Notes: generated by a model from the letters alone, not told the origin. 64,000 nt of DNA from Pseudoalteromonas shioyasakiensis (GCF_024518675.1 NZ_JANIGL010000008.1:1-64000); one strand, 5' to 3'. Shown: positions 30,048 to 37,817, numbered from the stretch's first letter. Made by a program: numbers and translations.

Positions 30048-30358
30048 ATTCCCGCTCCTGCAATCTGCTGTTCATCGCACCAAACTCTAATAGTGTGCGG
30101 TGCATATATTCCTAGTGTTACCAAGCCTAACGCGCCATCGGTAAATGTTTGTTGTGACTGCATTTGTACTACGGCTTGCTGGCCACACACTTGTTTTACA
30201 TCAACACGCTGTTCGCCTACTAATCCCCACATAAAAAATGGTCGACTATCTTGGTAACTAGGTTTTGAGCTAAGCTTAGTGACTTGCTGCGGCTGAATCG
30301 TTACCGAAGAGCAAGCACTGAGCATAAGTAACACTGAGCAAGTTAAGAGTGCTCTCAT
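30044..30358 (-). CDS. Bor/Iss-family lipoprotein
   Basis: A 104-residue lipoprotein with lipobox LSAC (Cys16). The body matches lambda Bor: FFMWGLVGEQRVDVKQVCG, QSQQTFTDGALGLVTLGIYAP and a closing VWCDEQQ, with the conserved cysteine pair. Bor is an outer-membrane lipoprotein first known from phages but also present in chromosomes. No phage genes are nearby. AAAGGA precedes the ATG. It is the first of two tandem related genes. Confidence 0.88.
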   Translation of the reverse strand: MRALLTCSVLLMLSACSSVTIQPQQVTKLSSKPSYQDSRPFFMWGLVGEQRVDVKQVCGQQAVVQMQSQQTFTDGALGLVTLGIYAPHTIRVWCDEQQIAGAGI

Positions 30359-30553
30359 TATTGTATCCTTTAATTAATTTGGTTAAGAGCTGTAATTGTA
30401 TCGAGAGAAACTCTAAATAAAGGTAAAAAACTGTAGTTAATTTGTAGACAGACAAGGGGGATTTGAACATTTTCTTACACGGAACTTATTTAGCTCTTTA
30501 GCGCCTAATTACTATTATTAGACAAGTATGAAATCGCTAGCTAAAGGTATTTA

Positions 30554-31402
30554 ATGCATATAAAACCACTATTTAAACTTGCTCTAGGTTTGCTGCTAAT
30601 AACCAGCTTATTTGTCGACAGCGCTCCCTCTGATGAACAACTAGGTATTACAGATACAGCCTACACGCCTGACCTGTGCAAACAGCATTTACAAGCAAGC
30701 CGTATGCAAACTTATAGCAAGCAATTTAATATCCCTCAGCAACTTAAATTACTTACGTGGAATATTTATAAAGCACAAGATGCTGATTTAATAAAAGATT
30801 TAACAACCCTGAATAGTCAAGCAGATATCATTTTGCTACAAGAAGCCATTGAAGACCCCCGTTTAACTCAGCTGAAACCCTATTGGCGTTTTGCACTGGG
30901 TTATAAAAGTGGTGAGATGCAAACTGGCGTAATGACATTAAGCCATTGGCCTGCTGCGGTACACTGTACTTTCATTCATCGAGAGCCTTGGTTACGTAGC
31001 CCAAAAGCGACTAACATTGTTGAGTATGTTATAGCAGGCAATCAACGCTTACTTAGTATAAATATGCATGGTATTAACTTTACTTTAGGTACCGCAGATT
31101 ATAAAAAACAACTGCAAGACTCACTCAATATAATGGCGCAACATACAGGGCCAATAATTTTTGCCGGTGACCTCAATGCCTGGAGCGACGCCCGCCAACA
31201 TTTAGTTGTCAGCTCACTGACAAACTTAGGACTGACAGAAACAAATTACTTTGATGACAAGCGTACAAAAGTATTTGGTTTAGCACTTGATCAAGTATGG
31301 ACTCGAGGTGTCACGATTGCCGATAGTACAGTGTTGCAATACGACAGTTCAGATCACAATCCTATTTTAGTAACCTTAGCTCTCAACGAGGAAAAGCCAT
31401 GA
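30554..31402 (+). CDS. Secreted endonuclease/exonuclease/phosphatase-family protein
   Basis: The 282-residue product has an N-terminal signal peptide (cleavage expected near residue 24) followed by an EEP fold. Motifs seen are LTWNIYKAQ, LLQEA with the metal-binding Glu, FAGDLNAWSD, and the closing SSDHNPILV with catalytic Asp-His. Such proteins hydrolyse phosphodiesters; the substrate, nucleic acid or lipid, cannot be read from sequence. It resembles the YafD/ExeM-related group of secreted EEP enzymes. Its stop overlaps the next gene by 4 nt (ATGA). Confidence 0.88.
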   Translation: MHIKPLFKLALGLLLITSLFVDSAPSDEQLGITDTAYTPDLCKQHLQASRMQTYSKQFNIPQQLKLLTWNIYKAQDADLIKDLTTLNSQADIILLQEAIEDPRLTQLKPYWRFALGYKSGEMQTGVMTLSHWPAAVHCTFIHREPWLRSPKATNIVEYVIAGNQRLLSINMHGINFTLGTADYKKQLQDSLNIMAQHTGPIIFAGDLNAWSDARQHLVVSSLTNLGLTETNYFDDKRTKVFGLALDQVWTRGVTIADSTVLQYDSSDHNPILVTLALNEEKP

Positions 31403-31767
31403 GAAAAGCCACACTCAGCTGGTTATTTATTACTTTTTTCGCGCTATTTAGTCAGTATAATTTTGCCACTACAAGTGATAATGAAATAAACCAGCTGATC
31501 GAATTTATCAGCCAAAGTAATGCAACGTTTATTCGCAATGGCGATGAGCACAGCGGCACCGAAGCGGCCGATCATTTAGCAATGAAATATCGCAGAGCAA
31601 AACGCTATGCTAAAACGGCTGAAGATTTTATAGAAAACCTTGCGAGCAAAAGCTCATGGAGTGGTAAGCCGTACACAGTGATTTTAACTGATGGCACTAC
31701 AATTACCGCCAATGAGTGGTTAACCGATGAATTAACACGCTTACGAAATACAGAAAAGCCGCAGTAA
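31399..31767 (+). CDS. DUF5329 (YfeK-like) periplasmic protein
   Basis: The 122-residue product has a signal peptide (about residues 1-23) and then a domain matching E. coli YfeK: FIRNGDEHSGTEAADHLAMKYR, AEDFIENLASKSSWSGKPY. The family function is unknown. It is translationally coupled to the EEP-family gene, with GAGGAA ahead of the ATG, suggesting both act in the periplasm under shared control. The terminator hairpin after it includes its own stop codon. Confidence 0.88.
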   Translation: MRKATLSWLFITFFALFSQYNFATTSDNEINQLIEFISQSNATFIRNGDEHSGTEAADHLAMKYRRAKRYAKTAEDFIENLASKSSWSGKPYTVILTDGTTITANEWLTDELTRLRNTEKPQ

Positions 31768-31776
31768 ATGCGGCTT
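31756..31776 (+). terminator. Terminator hairpin overlapping the DUF5329 stop codon
   Basis: AAGCCGCA and TGCGGCTT form an 8-bp stem with loop GTAAA, followed by GGTTTCACTCTTT. The TAA stop (31765-31767) lies in the loop, so the last codons are in the stem. Confidence 0.65.
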
Positions 31777-31827
31777 GGTTTCACTCTTTAGGAGAGGTGA
31801 CTTAATTTCTGAAGTAATACTACAATC

Positions 31828-32280
31828 TTAATATTGCAGTAAATTATTCTCGTCTTGCTCATCATTTTGCTCGATAGAATCAATCATAATGTCAGCAATT
31901 TCGTTCGTTTGTTCAATCTTATCTTTTTCTAAGTAAGCATTTCTAACTGTTTCATTATTTTTAGCAACATATGCTTCGCCTACCGAGAAGTTATCGTCAG
32001 AGAAGTTTTCTATTGCATCAGCTTTTGCCAATGACTTTTGGATATCTAAATACTGCTGCACCTTATTATTTACTGGCTGGGTGATTTCACCAATTGCCGG
32101 TACTTCAGGTGTCAGAGGCTGGGCACTAAGCGCTCTTGCTTGTGCTGATATTTGAATACTATCAGTCTTCGCTAAGCCTTCTTGTGATGGAGCCTGAACA
32201 GGGGTTAGCTGTCTGCTGCTATCGTTTAACTTAGTGTTCAGTTGGTATTGGTTAATTTGATTACTGGCTTGAATGTTCAT
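31828..32280 (-). CDS. Uncharacterised 150-aa hydrophilic protein
   Basis: I do not recognise a domain. The protein has no signal peptide, cysteine or membrane segment. It is rich in Gln, Asn, Ala and acidic residues, and ends in an acidic stretch. Residues about 40-50 (TDSIQISAQARAL) resemble the short IS-A-A motif found in FlgM-like and other small surface or flagella-related proteins, but this is weak. GAGAGAG precedes the ATG. It stands alone, convergent with the DUF5329 gene. The protein looks largely disordered. Confidence 0.65.
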   Translation of the reverse strand: MNIQASNQINQYQLNTKLNDSSRQLTPVQAPSQEGLAKTDSIQISAQARALSAQPLTPEVPAIGEITQPVNNKVQQYLDIQKSLAKADAIENFSDDNFSVGEAYVAKNNETVRNAYLEKDKIEQTNEIADIMIDSIEQNDEQDENNLLQY

Positions 32281-32460
32281 GATCTCTCTCCATCTAGATC
32301 GATACTATAAGAAAACATAGCTGAATATTTAGTGAACACAACGTTTAATAAATAAACAATCACACCAAAAAAAGCAAAACTGTAAAGCAGATATTACTTG
32401 CACCTAATCTTGCGACTAGGTATAAAAATAATCACTAACTTTAATTAGAAGCGAAAAGCC

Positions 32461-33138
32461 ATGCAACAACATGATAATCAACCACTCACCGACTTTACCG
32501 AATATCCCGCAGACGTCATGCTAGAGCGTGCCCAAGAGTTTTTAACTACCAGCCAGCGTCGCCATAGTATTCGTAGTTTTAGTGATCGCCCAGTGCCAAA
32601 AGAGATCATTGAAACTTGTATTAAAGCCGCTGGAACAGCACCAAGTGGTGCAAATCACCAACCATGGCATTTTGTAGCGATCAACTCTAGTGACGTAAAA
32701 AAACAAATTCGTGAGGCAGCTGAAAAACTAGAACGTTCATTTTATGAGGGCCGTGCTGGCGAAGAATGGCTTGATGCGTTAAAACCCCTTGGCACAGATG
32801 CCAGTAAACCTTATTTAGAACACGCACCTTGGTTAATCGCCGTGTTTAGTCAAAAGAAAGGCGGGTTAACGACTGATGATAAAAACACTAACTATTACGT
32901 GCATGAGTCAGTAGGACTGGCAACAGGTTTTTTAATACAGGCACTGCATAGAGCGGGGTTAGCAACACTCACCCACACTCCAAAACCAATGAGCTTTTTA
33001 ACTGATATCTGCGGCCGAGATAAAGACAACGAACGCCCTTATATGCTACTCATTGCCGGTTACCCCAGTGATGAAGCAACCGTACCAAATCATGCCCTAG
33101 TGAAAAAATCGCTGGATGAAATTGCTACATTTATTTAG
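32461..33138 (+). CDS. Iodotyrosine-deiodinase-type nitroreductase (FMN)
   Basis: This 225-residue flavoprotein aligns along its whole length with animal iodotyrosine deiodinase (IYD). Shared blocks are [14 protein letters not shown], the flavin loop [12 protein letters not shown], and [11 protein letters not shown] near the C-terminus. The active-site lid residues that grip halotyrosine in IYD (Glu157, Tyr161, Lys182 in human) appear as Glu91, Tyr95 and Lys116 with identical spacing. Reductive dehalogenation of halotyrosines is therefore a reasonable prediction, not shown. It has no membrane anchor. It converges on and overlaps the ArsR-type regulator by 8 nt. Confidence 0.85.
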   Translation: MQQHDNQPLTDFTEYPADVMLERAQEFLTTSQRRHSIRSFSDRPVPKEIIETCIKAAGTAPSGANHQPWHFVAINSSDVKKQIREAAEKLERSFYEGRAGEEWLDALKPLGTDASKPYLEHAPWLIAVFSQKKGGLTTDDKNTNYYVHESVGLATGFLIQALHRAGLATLTHTPKPMSFLTDICGRDKDNERPYMLLIAGYPSDEATVPNHALVKKSLDEIATFI

Positions 33139-33439
33139 TGTTTTCCTCTTTGCAAAACCATTGGTAGAGCATGGCTATGATCGACTCTACTTTTGAGTCG
33201 ATCAAATAATAATAAATTGTTTGTCCATCACGGCGAGTAGCCACCATATCGGCTTTGCGCAAACTCGCCAAATGTTGCGACAAAGCAGATTGAGCAAGCG
33301 GAACACGCTCATTTAGCTGCCCTACACTTAACTCATTGTTTAATAAGCTGCATAAAATCATTAAGCGATTTTTATTCGCCATCAGTTTTAAAAATTGTTC
33401 CGCCTGCTGTGCATTATTCGCTAATTGCTCAATATTCAT
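33131..33439 (-). CDS. ArsR-family persulfide/sulfide sensor (BigR/SqrR/YgaV type)
   Basis: A 102-residue winged-helix repressor. The recognition helix region is [18 protein letters not shown], followed by the wing [12 protein letters not shown]. Two cysteines, Cys30 (LMILC) and Cys96 (YQWFC), are 66 residues apart, the same spacing as the Cys41/Cys107 pair of SqrR. They fall at the same sites as in BigR, where reactive sulfur links them and releases DNA. No metal site of the ArsR type is seen. It is divergent from a DUF2892 and a rhodanese gene, the expected sulfur-handling targets. Confidence 0.9.
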   Translation of the reverse strand: MNIEQLANNAQQAEQFLKLMANKNRLMILCSLLNNELSVGQLNERVPLAQSALSQHLASLRKADMVATRRDGQTIYYYLIDSKVESIIAMLYQWFCKEENTK

Positions 33440-33471
33440 AACGATCCCACTAAAACGTTCTAAGTAAAGTA

Positions 33472-33525
33472 TAGACTTTTACATTAGTTAAATCTAATAT
33501 AAATAACATTAGAAAAAACTAATGT
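33472..33525 (+). promoter_or_regulatory. Promoter with two matched inverted repeats, putative sulfide-sensor operators
   Basis: A promoter reads TAGACT (33472-33477), 17-bp spacer, TAATAT (33495-33500). Two inverted repeats share the form ATTAG-N6-CTAAT: 33483-33498, which covers the spacer and -10, and 33506-33525, which extends to ACATTAG-N6-CTAATGT. Their centres are 25 bp apart. They lie between the divergent regulator and the DUF2892 gene, so binding would block both. The operator role is inferred. Confidence 0.75.
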
Positions 33526-33536
33526 AAGGTATTTAT

Positions 33537-33725
33537 ATGAAAGTGAACGATGGTATTCTTTTACTTGCAGGTAGTATGGTGACAATTTCAGTCATTTTAA
33601 GCTACTTTGTAGATAGCCGTTTTATGTGGTTAACATTATTTATAGGAGTAAACCTGATCCAAACAGCGTTTACTAAATGGTGCCCACTTATAAATTTTTT
33701 GCGCAAACGAGGATTTACAGACTAA
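33537..33725 (+). CDS. DUF2892 membrane protein (YgaP transmembrane-domain-like)
   Basis: The 62-residue product has two membrane segments (about residues 7-24 and 28-46) followed by TKWCPLINFLRKRGF, the family's CP-L motif. In E. coli YgaP this two-helix part is fused to a rhodanese domain; here it is a separate gene. The TAA overlaps the rhodanese ATG (TAATG), so the two are coupled. It begins 11 bp after the putative operator. A role in membrane handling of persulfide or thiocyanate-like species is inferred from YgaP. Confidence 0.85.
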   Translation: MKVNDGILLLAGSMVTISVILSYFVDSRFMWLTLFIGVNLIQTAFTKWCPLINFLRKRGFTD

Positions 33726-34069
33726 TGCTTACTTCAATCCCTGATCTAATGAAAATAGTTACGCCGAACCAACGTCGTATTGATGCAGAACAAGCAAAAC
33801 AAGAGCTAGAGCAAAACCAAGGCTTATTAATTGATGTTCGCGAGCCAGCTGAGCATGCAACCAAAGCCGCTACAGGCGCTATTAATATTCCGCGCGGTTT
33901 GCTTGAAATGAAGTTAATGGAAATAGAGAAAGACCCTGCACGACCGATTTACCTTCACTGCGCCAGTGGCGCACGGGCAACATTAAGTGCAGAAGCCCTG
34001 ACTCGAGTAGGTTATGAAAATGTCACTGTAATTACTTGTAATGCAGGGGAAGTTTGTCAGGTATTTTAA
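33725..34069 (+). CDS. Single-domain rhodanese sulfurtransferase
   Basis: The start MLTSIPDLMKIVTPNQ (114 residues) overlaps the upstream stop codon; the longer open frame upstream is unconserved. The rhodanese fold shows LIDVREPAEH and the catalytic loop HCASGARA with Cys79, which would carry the persulfide. Two more cysteines near the C-terminus (Cys105, Cys111) may be redox active. Together with the DUF2892 gene it forms a split YgaP, under the likely control of the adjacent persulfide sensor. Confidence 0.9.
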   Translation: MLTSIPDLMKIVTPNQRRIDAEQAKQELEQNQGLLIDVREPAEHATKAATGAINIPRGLLEMKLMEIEKDPARPIYLHCASGARATLSAEALTRVGYENVTVITCNAGEVCQVF

Positions 34070-34086
34070 TACAATTAGCATAACAG

Positions 34087-34104
34087 CTTCACATAAAAGT
34101 CACA
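34087..34104 (+). promoter_or_regulatory. Possible Pho box upstream of phoD
   Basis: Two 7-mers, CTTCACA and AGTCACA, are separated by TAAA, giving the 11-bp period of PhoB direct repeats (consensus CTGTCAT or TGTCACA). They sit 45 bp before phoD, and TAGTTT at 34122 could serve as -10. Three to four mismatches remain, so this is tentative. Confidence 0.45.
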
Positions 34105-34148
34105 CTGGTCGGATAAGCTCGTAGTTTTATTTTTAACGGTACAGAGCA

Positions 34149-35930
34149 ATGACGTTTACACGGAGAAGTTTTTTAAAAGCATCGGCAGCGGGTTTTGGCG
34201 CTGCCGTTTTATCATTAGGTATCACAGGTTGTACATTTGACAACGATGATGATGAAACCATTGAAGTAAGCTTTGAGCACGGAGTAGCCAGTGGCGATCC
34301 ATTGAGTGACAGCCTGATCTTATGGACCCGTGTAACTCCCCTTGATGCAGCAGCTAGCAGCATAAAAGTGCAATGGCAAGCGGCAACCGATGCTGACTTT
34401 AGTAATATAGTCCATGACGGCGAGACCCATGTCAGCGATGCTACCGACTTTACCTTAAAAGTCGATTTGCAAGGCCTTGATGCTAACACTACTTACTATT
34501 ACCGCTTTAAATCGAATGGCAAAACCTCACCTATTGGTGCAGGTAAAACACTACCAACAGGCAGTATTGATAAAGTAAAATTTGCAGTTATCTCGTGTGC
34601 TAACTACCCTGCTGGCTTTTTTCATGTTTATGGCGAAATAGCTAAACAAACAGACCTTGACGCTGTACTTCACCTTGGTGACTACATTTATGAATACGGC
34701 AATGGTGGCTACGCCAGTGAAGACGCAGCTTTACTTGGTCGCCTTTTACCTGAAGACAATAGTGACGAAATAATCAGCCTAACTGATTACCGTAAACGTT
34801 ATGCCCATTATCGCACCGATAGTAACTTACAAGCTGCTCATAGCAATTGCGCGTTTATAACCGTGTGGGACGACCATGAGGTTACTAATGATACTTGGCG
34901 TGAAGGCGCAGAAAATCATAACGATGGTGAAGGTGAATTTAACGCGCGTAAAATGCACGCTTTACAAGCCTACTTTGAGTGGATGCCTATACGTAATGTA
35001 GCCGATAAAGAACGTATTTACCGTCGTTTTGAATTTGGTGATTTAGTCTCGCTGTATATGCTTGATACTCGAGTACTCGCTCGCGATGAGCAACTAAGTT
35101 ACGGTGACTTTGATTTAACCAGTGCGCAGGGGCAAAGTGACTTTGTTGCTGCGATTAGCTCGCCAACGCGTGCATTGCTGGGAAATGAGCAGCTAACTTG
35201 GCTTACCGATGGCATGACAAACTCTAGTTCAAAATGGCAAGTACTTGGCCAACAAGTGTTAATGACCAAGATGCACCTACCGTTTGAAGTACTGCAACTT
35301 TTAGTGAGCCTGCAAGTAAGCCAAGCTAATGGCGCCGATACAAATGCCTTATTAGCTCAAGCATCAGCATTATTTGCTGAGTTGGCACAAATTAAGGGCC
35401 GCATTCTAGCCGGTGACCCAACAGTCACTGATGCAGAGCGCGCGCGTGTTGATACCACTGCGCCTTACAATTTAGATGCATGGGACGGTTATGCTTATGA
35501 ACGTGAAGTATTACTAGGCACTGCGATCGCGACACAAAAGAACCTAGTTGTATTAGCTGGCGATACTCATAATGCGTGGGCGGGCCAATTAACCACCGAC
35601 GCCAGCAACCCAATTGCTGCATCACAAAATGCCGGTGTTGAATTTGCTACCTCATCAGTGTCTTCGCCTGGTCTTGAAGAGTACTTAGCGCTGAACACCC
35701 AAGGGCCAGAAGCAACCGCGCAAATGGAGCAAGTTATCCCGCTATTGGTTAATGATTTGGTTTATAACAACCTCGTCGATCGTGGTTATTTAACCGTTAC
35801 CTTTACACCAGAGCAAGCCGAAGCCAAATGGAATTACGTCAGCAGCATTAAAACCGCCTCTTACGAAATGCAAACTGAGCGAAGTAAAGCGTTACATATG
35901 CTAGCAGGTCAGCCCGTAATTCAAGGGTAA
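34149..35930 (+). CDS. phoD: PhoD-type alkaline phosphatase/phosphodiesterase (Tat-exported lipoprotein)
   Basis: PhoD releases phosphate from mono- and diesters outside the cytoplasm. The 593-residue product begins with a twin-arginine signal (TRRSFLKA) that ends in a lipobox-like GITGC, suggesting a Tat-exported lipoprotein. A PhoD N-terminal domain (about residues 40-135) precedes the metallophosphatase core with LHLGDYIYEYG, WDDHEVTND and LAGDTHNAW. These hold the iron and calcium ligands in the family. It is a single gene with a possible Pho box upstream. Phosphate-starvation control is inferred. Confidence 0.92.
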   Translation: MTFTRRSFLKASAAGFGAAVLSLGITGCTFDNDDDETIEVSFEHGVASGDPLSDSLILWTRVTPLDAAASSIKVQWQAATDADFSNIVHDGETHVSDATDFTLKVDLQGLDANTTYYYRFKSNGKTSPIGAGKTLPTGSIDKVKFAVISCANYPAGFFHVYGEIAKQTDLDAVLHLGDYIYEYGNGGYASEDAALLGRLLPEDNSDEIISLTDYRKRYAHYRTDSNLQAAHSNCAFITVWDDHEVTNDTWREGAENHNDGEGEFNARKMHALQAYFEWMPIRNVADKERIYRRFEFGDLVSLYMLDTRVLARDEQLSYGDFDLTSAQGQSDFVAAISSPTRALLGNEQLTWLTDGMTNSSSKWQVLGQQVLMTKMHLPFEVLQLLVSLQVSQANGADTNALLAQASALFAELAQIKGRILAGDPTVTDAERARVDTTAPYNLDAWDGYAYEREVLLGTAIATQKNLVVLAGDTHNAWAGQLTTDASNPIAASQNAGVEFATSSVSSPGLEEYLALNTQGPEATAQMEQVIPLLVNDLVYNNLVDRGYLTVTFTPEQAEAKWNYVSSIKTASYEMQTERSKALHMLAGQPVIQG

Positions 35931-35985
35931 AGGCTCAAGAAAGTATCTAGGGGCTAGGGAAAAGGTTCTAGTTGAAAGATCAAAA

Positions 35986-36015
35986 CAGCCCTGCGATCAC
36001 ACGATCGCTGGGTTG
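35986..36015 (-). terminator. Terminator hairpin between phoD and the PH-domain operon
   Basis: A 13-bp stem with one mismatch and one G-U pair and an ACAC loop is followed on the minus strand by TTTTGATC. It likely ends the minus-strand operon whose last gene stops at 36054 and may also work for phoD. Confidence 0.55.
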
Positions 36016-36053
36016 AGTTGATAAAAATGTTTAATACATGAGAGATGTGCTTG

Positions 36054-36596
36054 TTATTTCTTCTCGTCTAGTAGCGTGACCATCATTTGCTCGATATTTT
36101 TCACACTGTAGGTAAGTGCGCGGAGTAATTCGACTTGGCTTTGTGGTTCATCAGCTTTAGCCTTGCTTGGCTTTGTTTCGGCTAGATTGTCTTTTTGCGT
36201 TAATATCGCCTCACGAAATTCGCTGGCATTCTCAACCCCGAGCAACGACACTAACGCACCGTGCCCCGACTGACCTGCGGTTTCAAAGCTTAATCGATAT
36301 AAACCAAATAAACGCATCAATGGCCCTTGGCTTAATCCTACATCGGTTATTTTTTCAAGTGGAATCGACTTTTCTTCTTTAAAAAACAAACCACGCTTTA
36401 CCACCAGCTTACGTTCTAAGAGCACTGCTGACATTGCTTTAAGCATACGCCCTGCCACGATCCAAATTATTAAGGCTACGATTGGAATTAATGGAATACC
36501 AACCAAACACACCAAGCAGGTAATAACTCCTAGTGTGATCCAGTAAGATTTTACTTTAGGGTTAAAACTTGCGGTTTTTAAAATAGACTCTGACAC
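36054..36596 (-). CDS. Bacterial PH-domain (DUF304/bPH2) membrane protein
   Basis: The 180-residue product starts at GTG with AAGGA 6 nt upstream. Two close membrane helices (about residues 18-55) precede a bacterial PH domain with KRGLFFKEEKSIPLEKITDVGL, the typical YdbS-like core. A C-terminal helical tail of about 50 residues follows. The function of such proteins is unknown; they may be membrane scaffolds. It starts 9 bp after the LysE gene and is the last of four minus-strand genes. Confidence 0.87.
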   Translation of the reverse strand: MSESILKTASFNPKVKSYWITLGVITCLVCLVGIPLIPIVALIIWIVAGRMLKAMSAVLLERKLVVKRGLFFKEEKSIPLEKITDVGLSQGPLMRLFGLYRLSFETAGQSGHGALVSLLGVENASEFREAILTQKDNLAETKPSKAKADEPQSQVELLRALTYSVKNIEQMMVTLLDEKK

Positions 36597-36605
36597 AATT
36601 ATTCC

Positions 36606-37223
36606 TTATAAACTAATCACAACTCGAATAGCTAAAATAATAAATATAATACCTAGTAACTTATCCAGCCATGGCGAAGGCTTTGTAAAAGCAAAACGCT
36701 TTTTTGAAAACTCAGTGAGTGCAGCCACCAATAAATACCAACCAGTATCGATAACAAACACGGTCACGCACATGATCATGCCGACTTTAAATGTGAGATT
36801 GGCAGGGTCAATAAACTGCGAGAATAACGCTAAAAAGAATACCGCAAGTTTGGGGTTTAAAAACGCAATCGCAAAACCATCTTGCAGCGCCTGTTTGCCA
36901 TTACCACTTTGCTGAGCAATCTGTAGCTCATCAGCACTTGGCTTTGCTAATAAGATTTTAATTCCTAAATACGCTAAATAAGCTGCGCCTAGGTAGACTA
37001 GCACTTGATATACAGTGGGAAATTGCAACATCAATGCACCGAGGCCAAGTAACGATGCTGCGGCATAAAAACCCACCCCCACACCATGGCTTAGCGCTGC
37101 TAACATGCCGTTTTTCATACTGCCATGAATGCTATGCTTTAACACTACAGCCAAACTAGGCCCGGGTGACATAGCCCCCATCATACAGACAGCGACTAAA
37201 CTGAGCCAAAGTGATAATGTCAT
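36606..37223 (-). CDS. LysE/RhtB-family amino-acid exporter
   Basis: A 205-residue inner-membrane protein with six predicted membrane segments. The N-terminal signature GAMSPGPSLAVVLKHS and FLNPKLAVFFLALFSQF are those of LysE/RhtB exporters. These export amino acids such as threonine or homoserine lactones; the substrate cannot be predicted. Its start is directly next to the stop of the small upstream gene, and the PH-domain gene follows 9 bp later, so it is cotranscribed. Confidence 0.92.
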   Translation of the reverse strand: MTLSLWLSLVAVCMMGAMSPGPSLAVVLKHSIHGSMKNGMLAALSHGVGVGFYAAASLLGLGALMLQFPTVYQVLVYLGAAYLAYLGIKILLAKPSADELQIAQQSGNGKQALQDGFAIAFLNPKLAVFFLALFSQFIDPANLTFKVGMIMCVTVFVIDTGWYLLVAALTEFSKKRFAFTKPSPWLDKLLGIIFIILAIRVVISL

Positions 37224-37415
37224 CTACAACTCGTTATTTTCAATGAGCAACGCATAGCCATTCGCTTCACCGAAAAACCCTGTGATTGAGCTTACATTTA
37301 TGACTTTCCAACCATCTTGGTTTAACTGATAAATCTTTTCATTAAGTGCTTTAATATCTGCGCCACCAAAAAAACGCGTCTTTTTAAATTCTATTATTTT
37401 TTGCACTGCTATCAC
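37224..37415 (-). CDS. Small DUF4177-like protein (63 aa)
   Basis: The 63-residue product has the compact pattern of DUF4177 proteins: LNEKIYQLNQDGWKVINVSSI followed by a glycine-rich turn and YALLIE. No signal or membrane segment is present. Proteins of this type are short beta-alpha-beta domains of unknown function. It lies 3 bp after the DUF3224 gene and touches the LysE gene. Confidence 0.65.
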   Translation of the reverse strand: MIAVQKIIEFKKTRFFGGADIKALNEKIYQLNQDGWKVINVSSITGFFGEANGYALLIENNEL

Positions 37416-37418
37416 CTT

Positions 37419-37817
37419 TTAAAGTTGATACTCAAAATCATAAAAATGTATTCCAGCCTCGATACGAATAGCCATTTTCCCGCTAAGGCCTGCAAGTTCA
37501 TTACTACCTGAATCTGGTACTACATTTAAAATCAATGAATCTTGGCCTTTATCCATAGTGCCAAAATGCTGCAGTACAAAACTGCCTTGTTTGCCTGCAA
37601 GTGTGCCAACCACTTGCTCAATAGCAACATAGCCTGCACTGCCCTGGGTGGCTGTCATAGCGCTGAGCATTTCGCCAGTGCTGGTCGCATCAAGCTCCCC
37701 AGTAAAGGTTTTATCTATCGACATACGGCCTAAATTTACGCCATCAATGCCTTTTGCATAGCCTTCAATGGGGTTGAGTTTAACGGTAAATTCACCGGTT
37801 ACTTTATGAGTTGCCAT
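37419..37817 (-). CDS. DUF3224-family protein
   Basis: The 132-residue product matches DUF3224 (allene-oxide-cyclase-like small beta barrel). It starts MATHKVTGEFTVKLNP and shows LGRMSIDKTFTGELDATSTGEML and SGKMAIRIEAGIHFYDFEYQL. The family has no settled function. It is cytosolic, with no signal. It is the first of the four-gene minus operon (DUF3224, DUF4177-like, LysE, PH domain) and is divergent from the ABC exporter. Confidence 0.88.
   Translation of the reverse strand: MATHKVTGEFTVKLNPIEGYAKGIDGVNLGRMSIDKTFTGELDATSTGEMLSAMTATQGSAGYVAIEQVVGTLAGKQGSFVLQHFGTMDKGQDSLILNVVPDSGSNELAGLSGKMAIRIEAGIHFYDFEYQL

Noticed and set aside
29718..30358. Bor homologues as evidence for a prophage remnant
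   Set aside because: No integrase, capsid, tail or lysis genes and no attachment repeats are seen around them.
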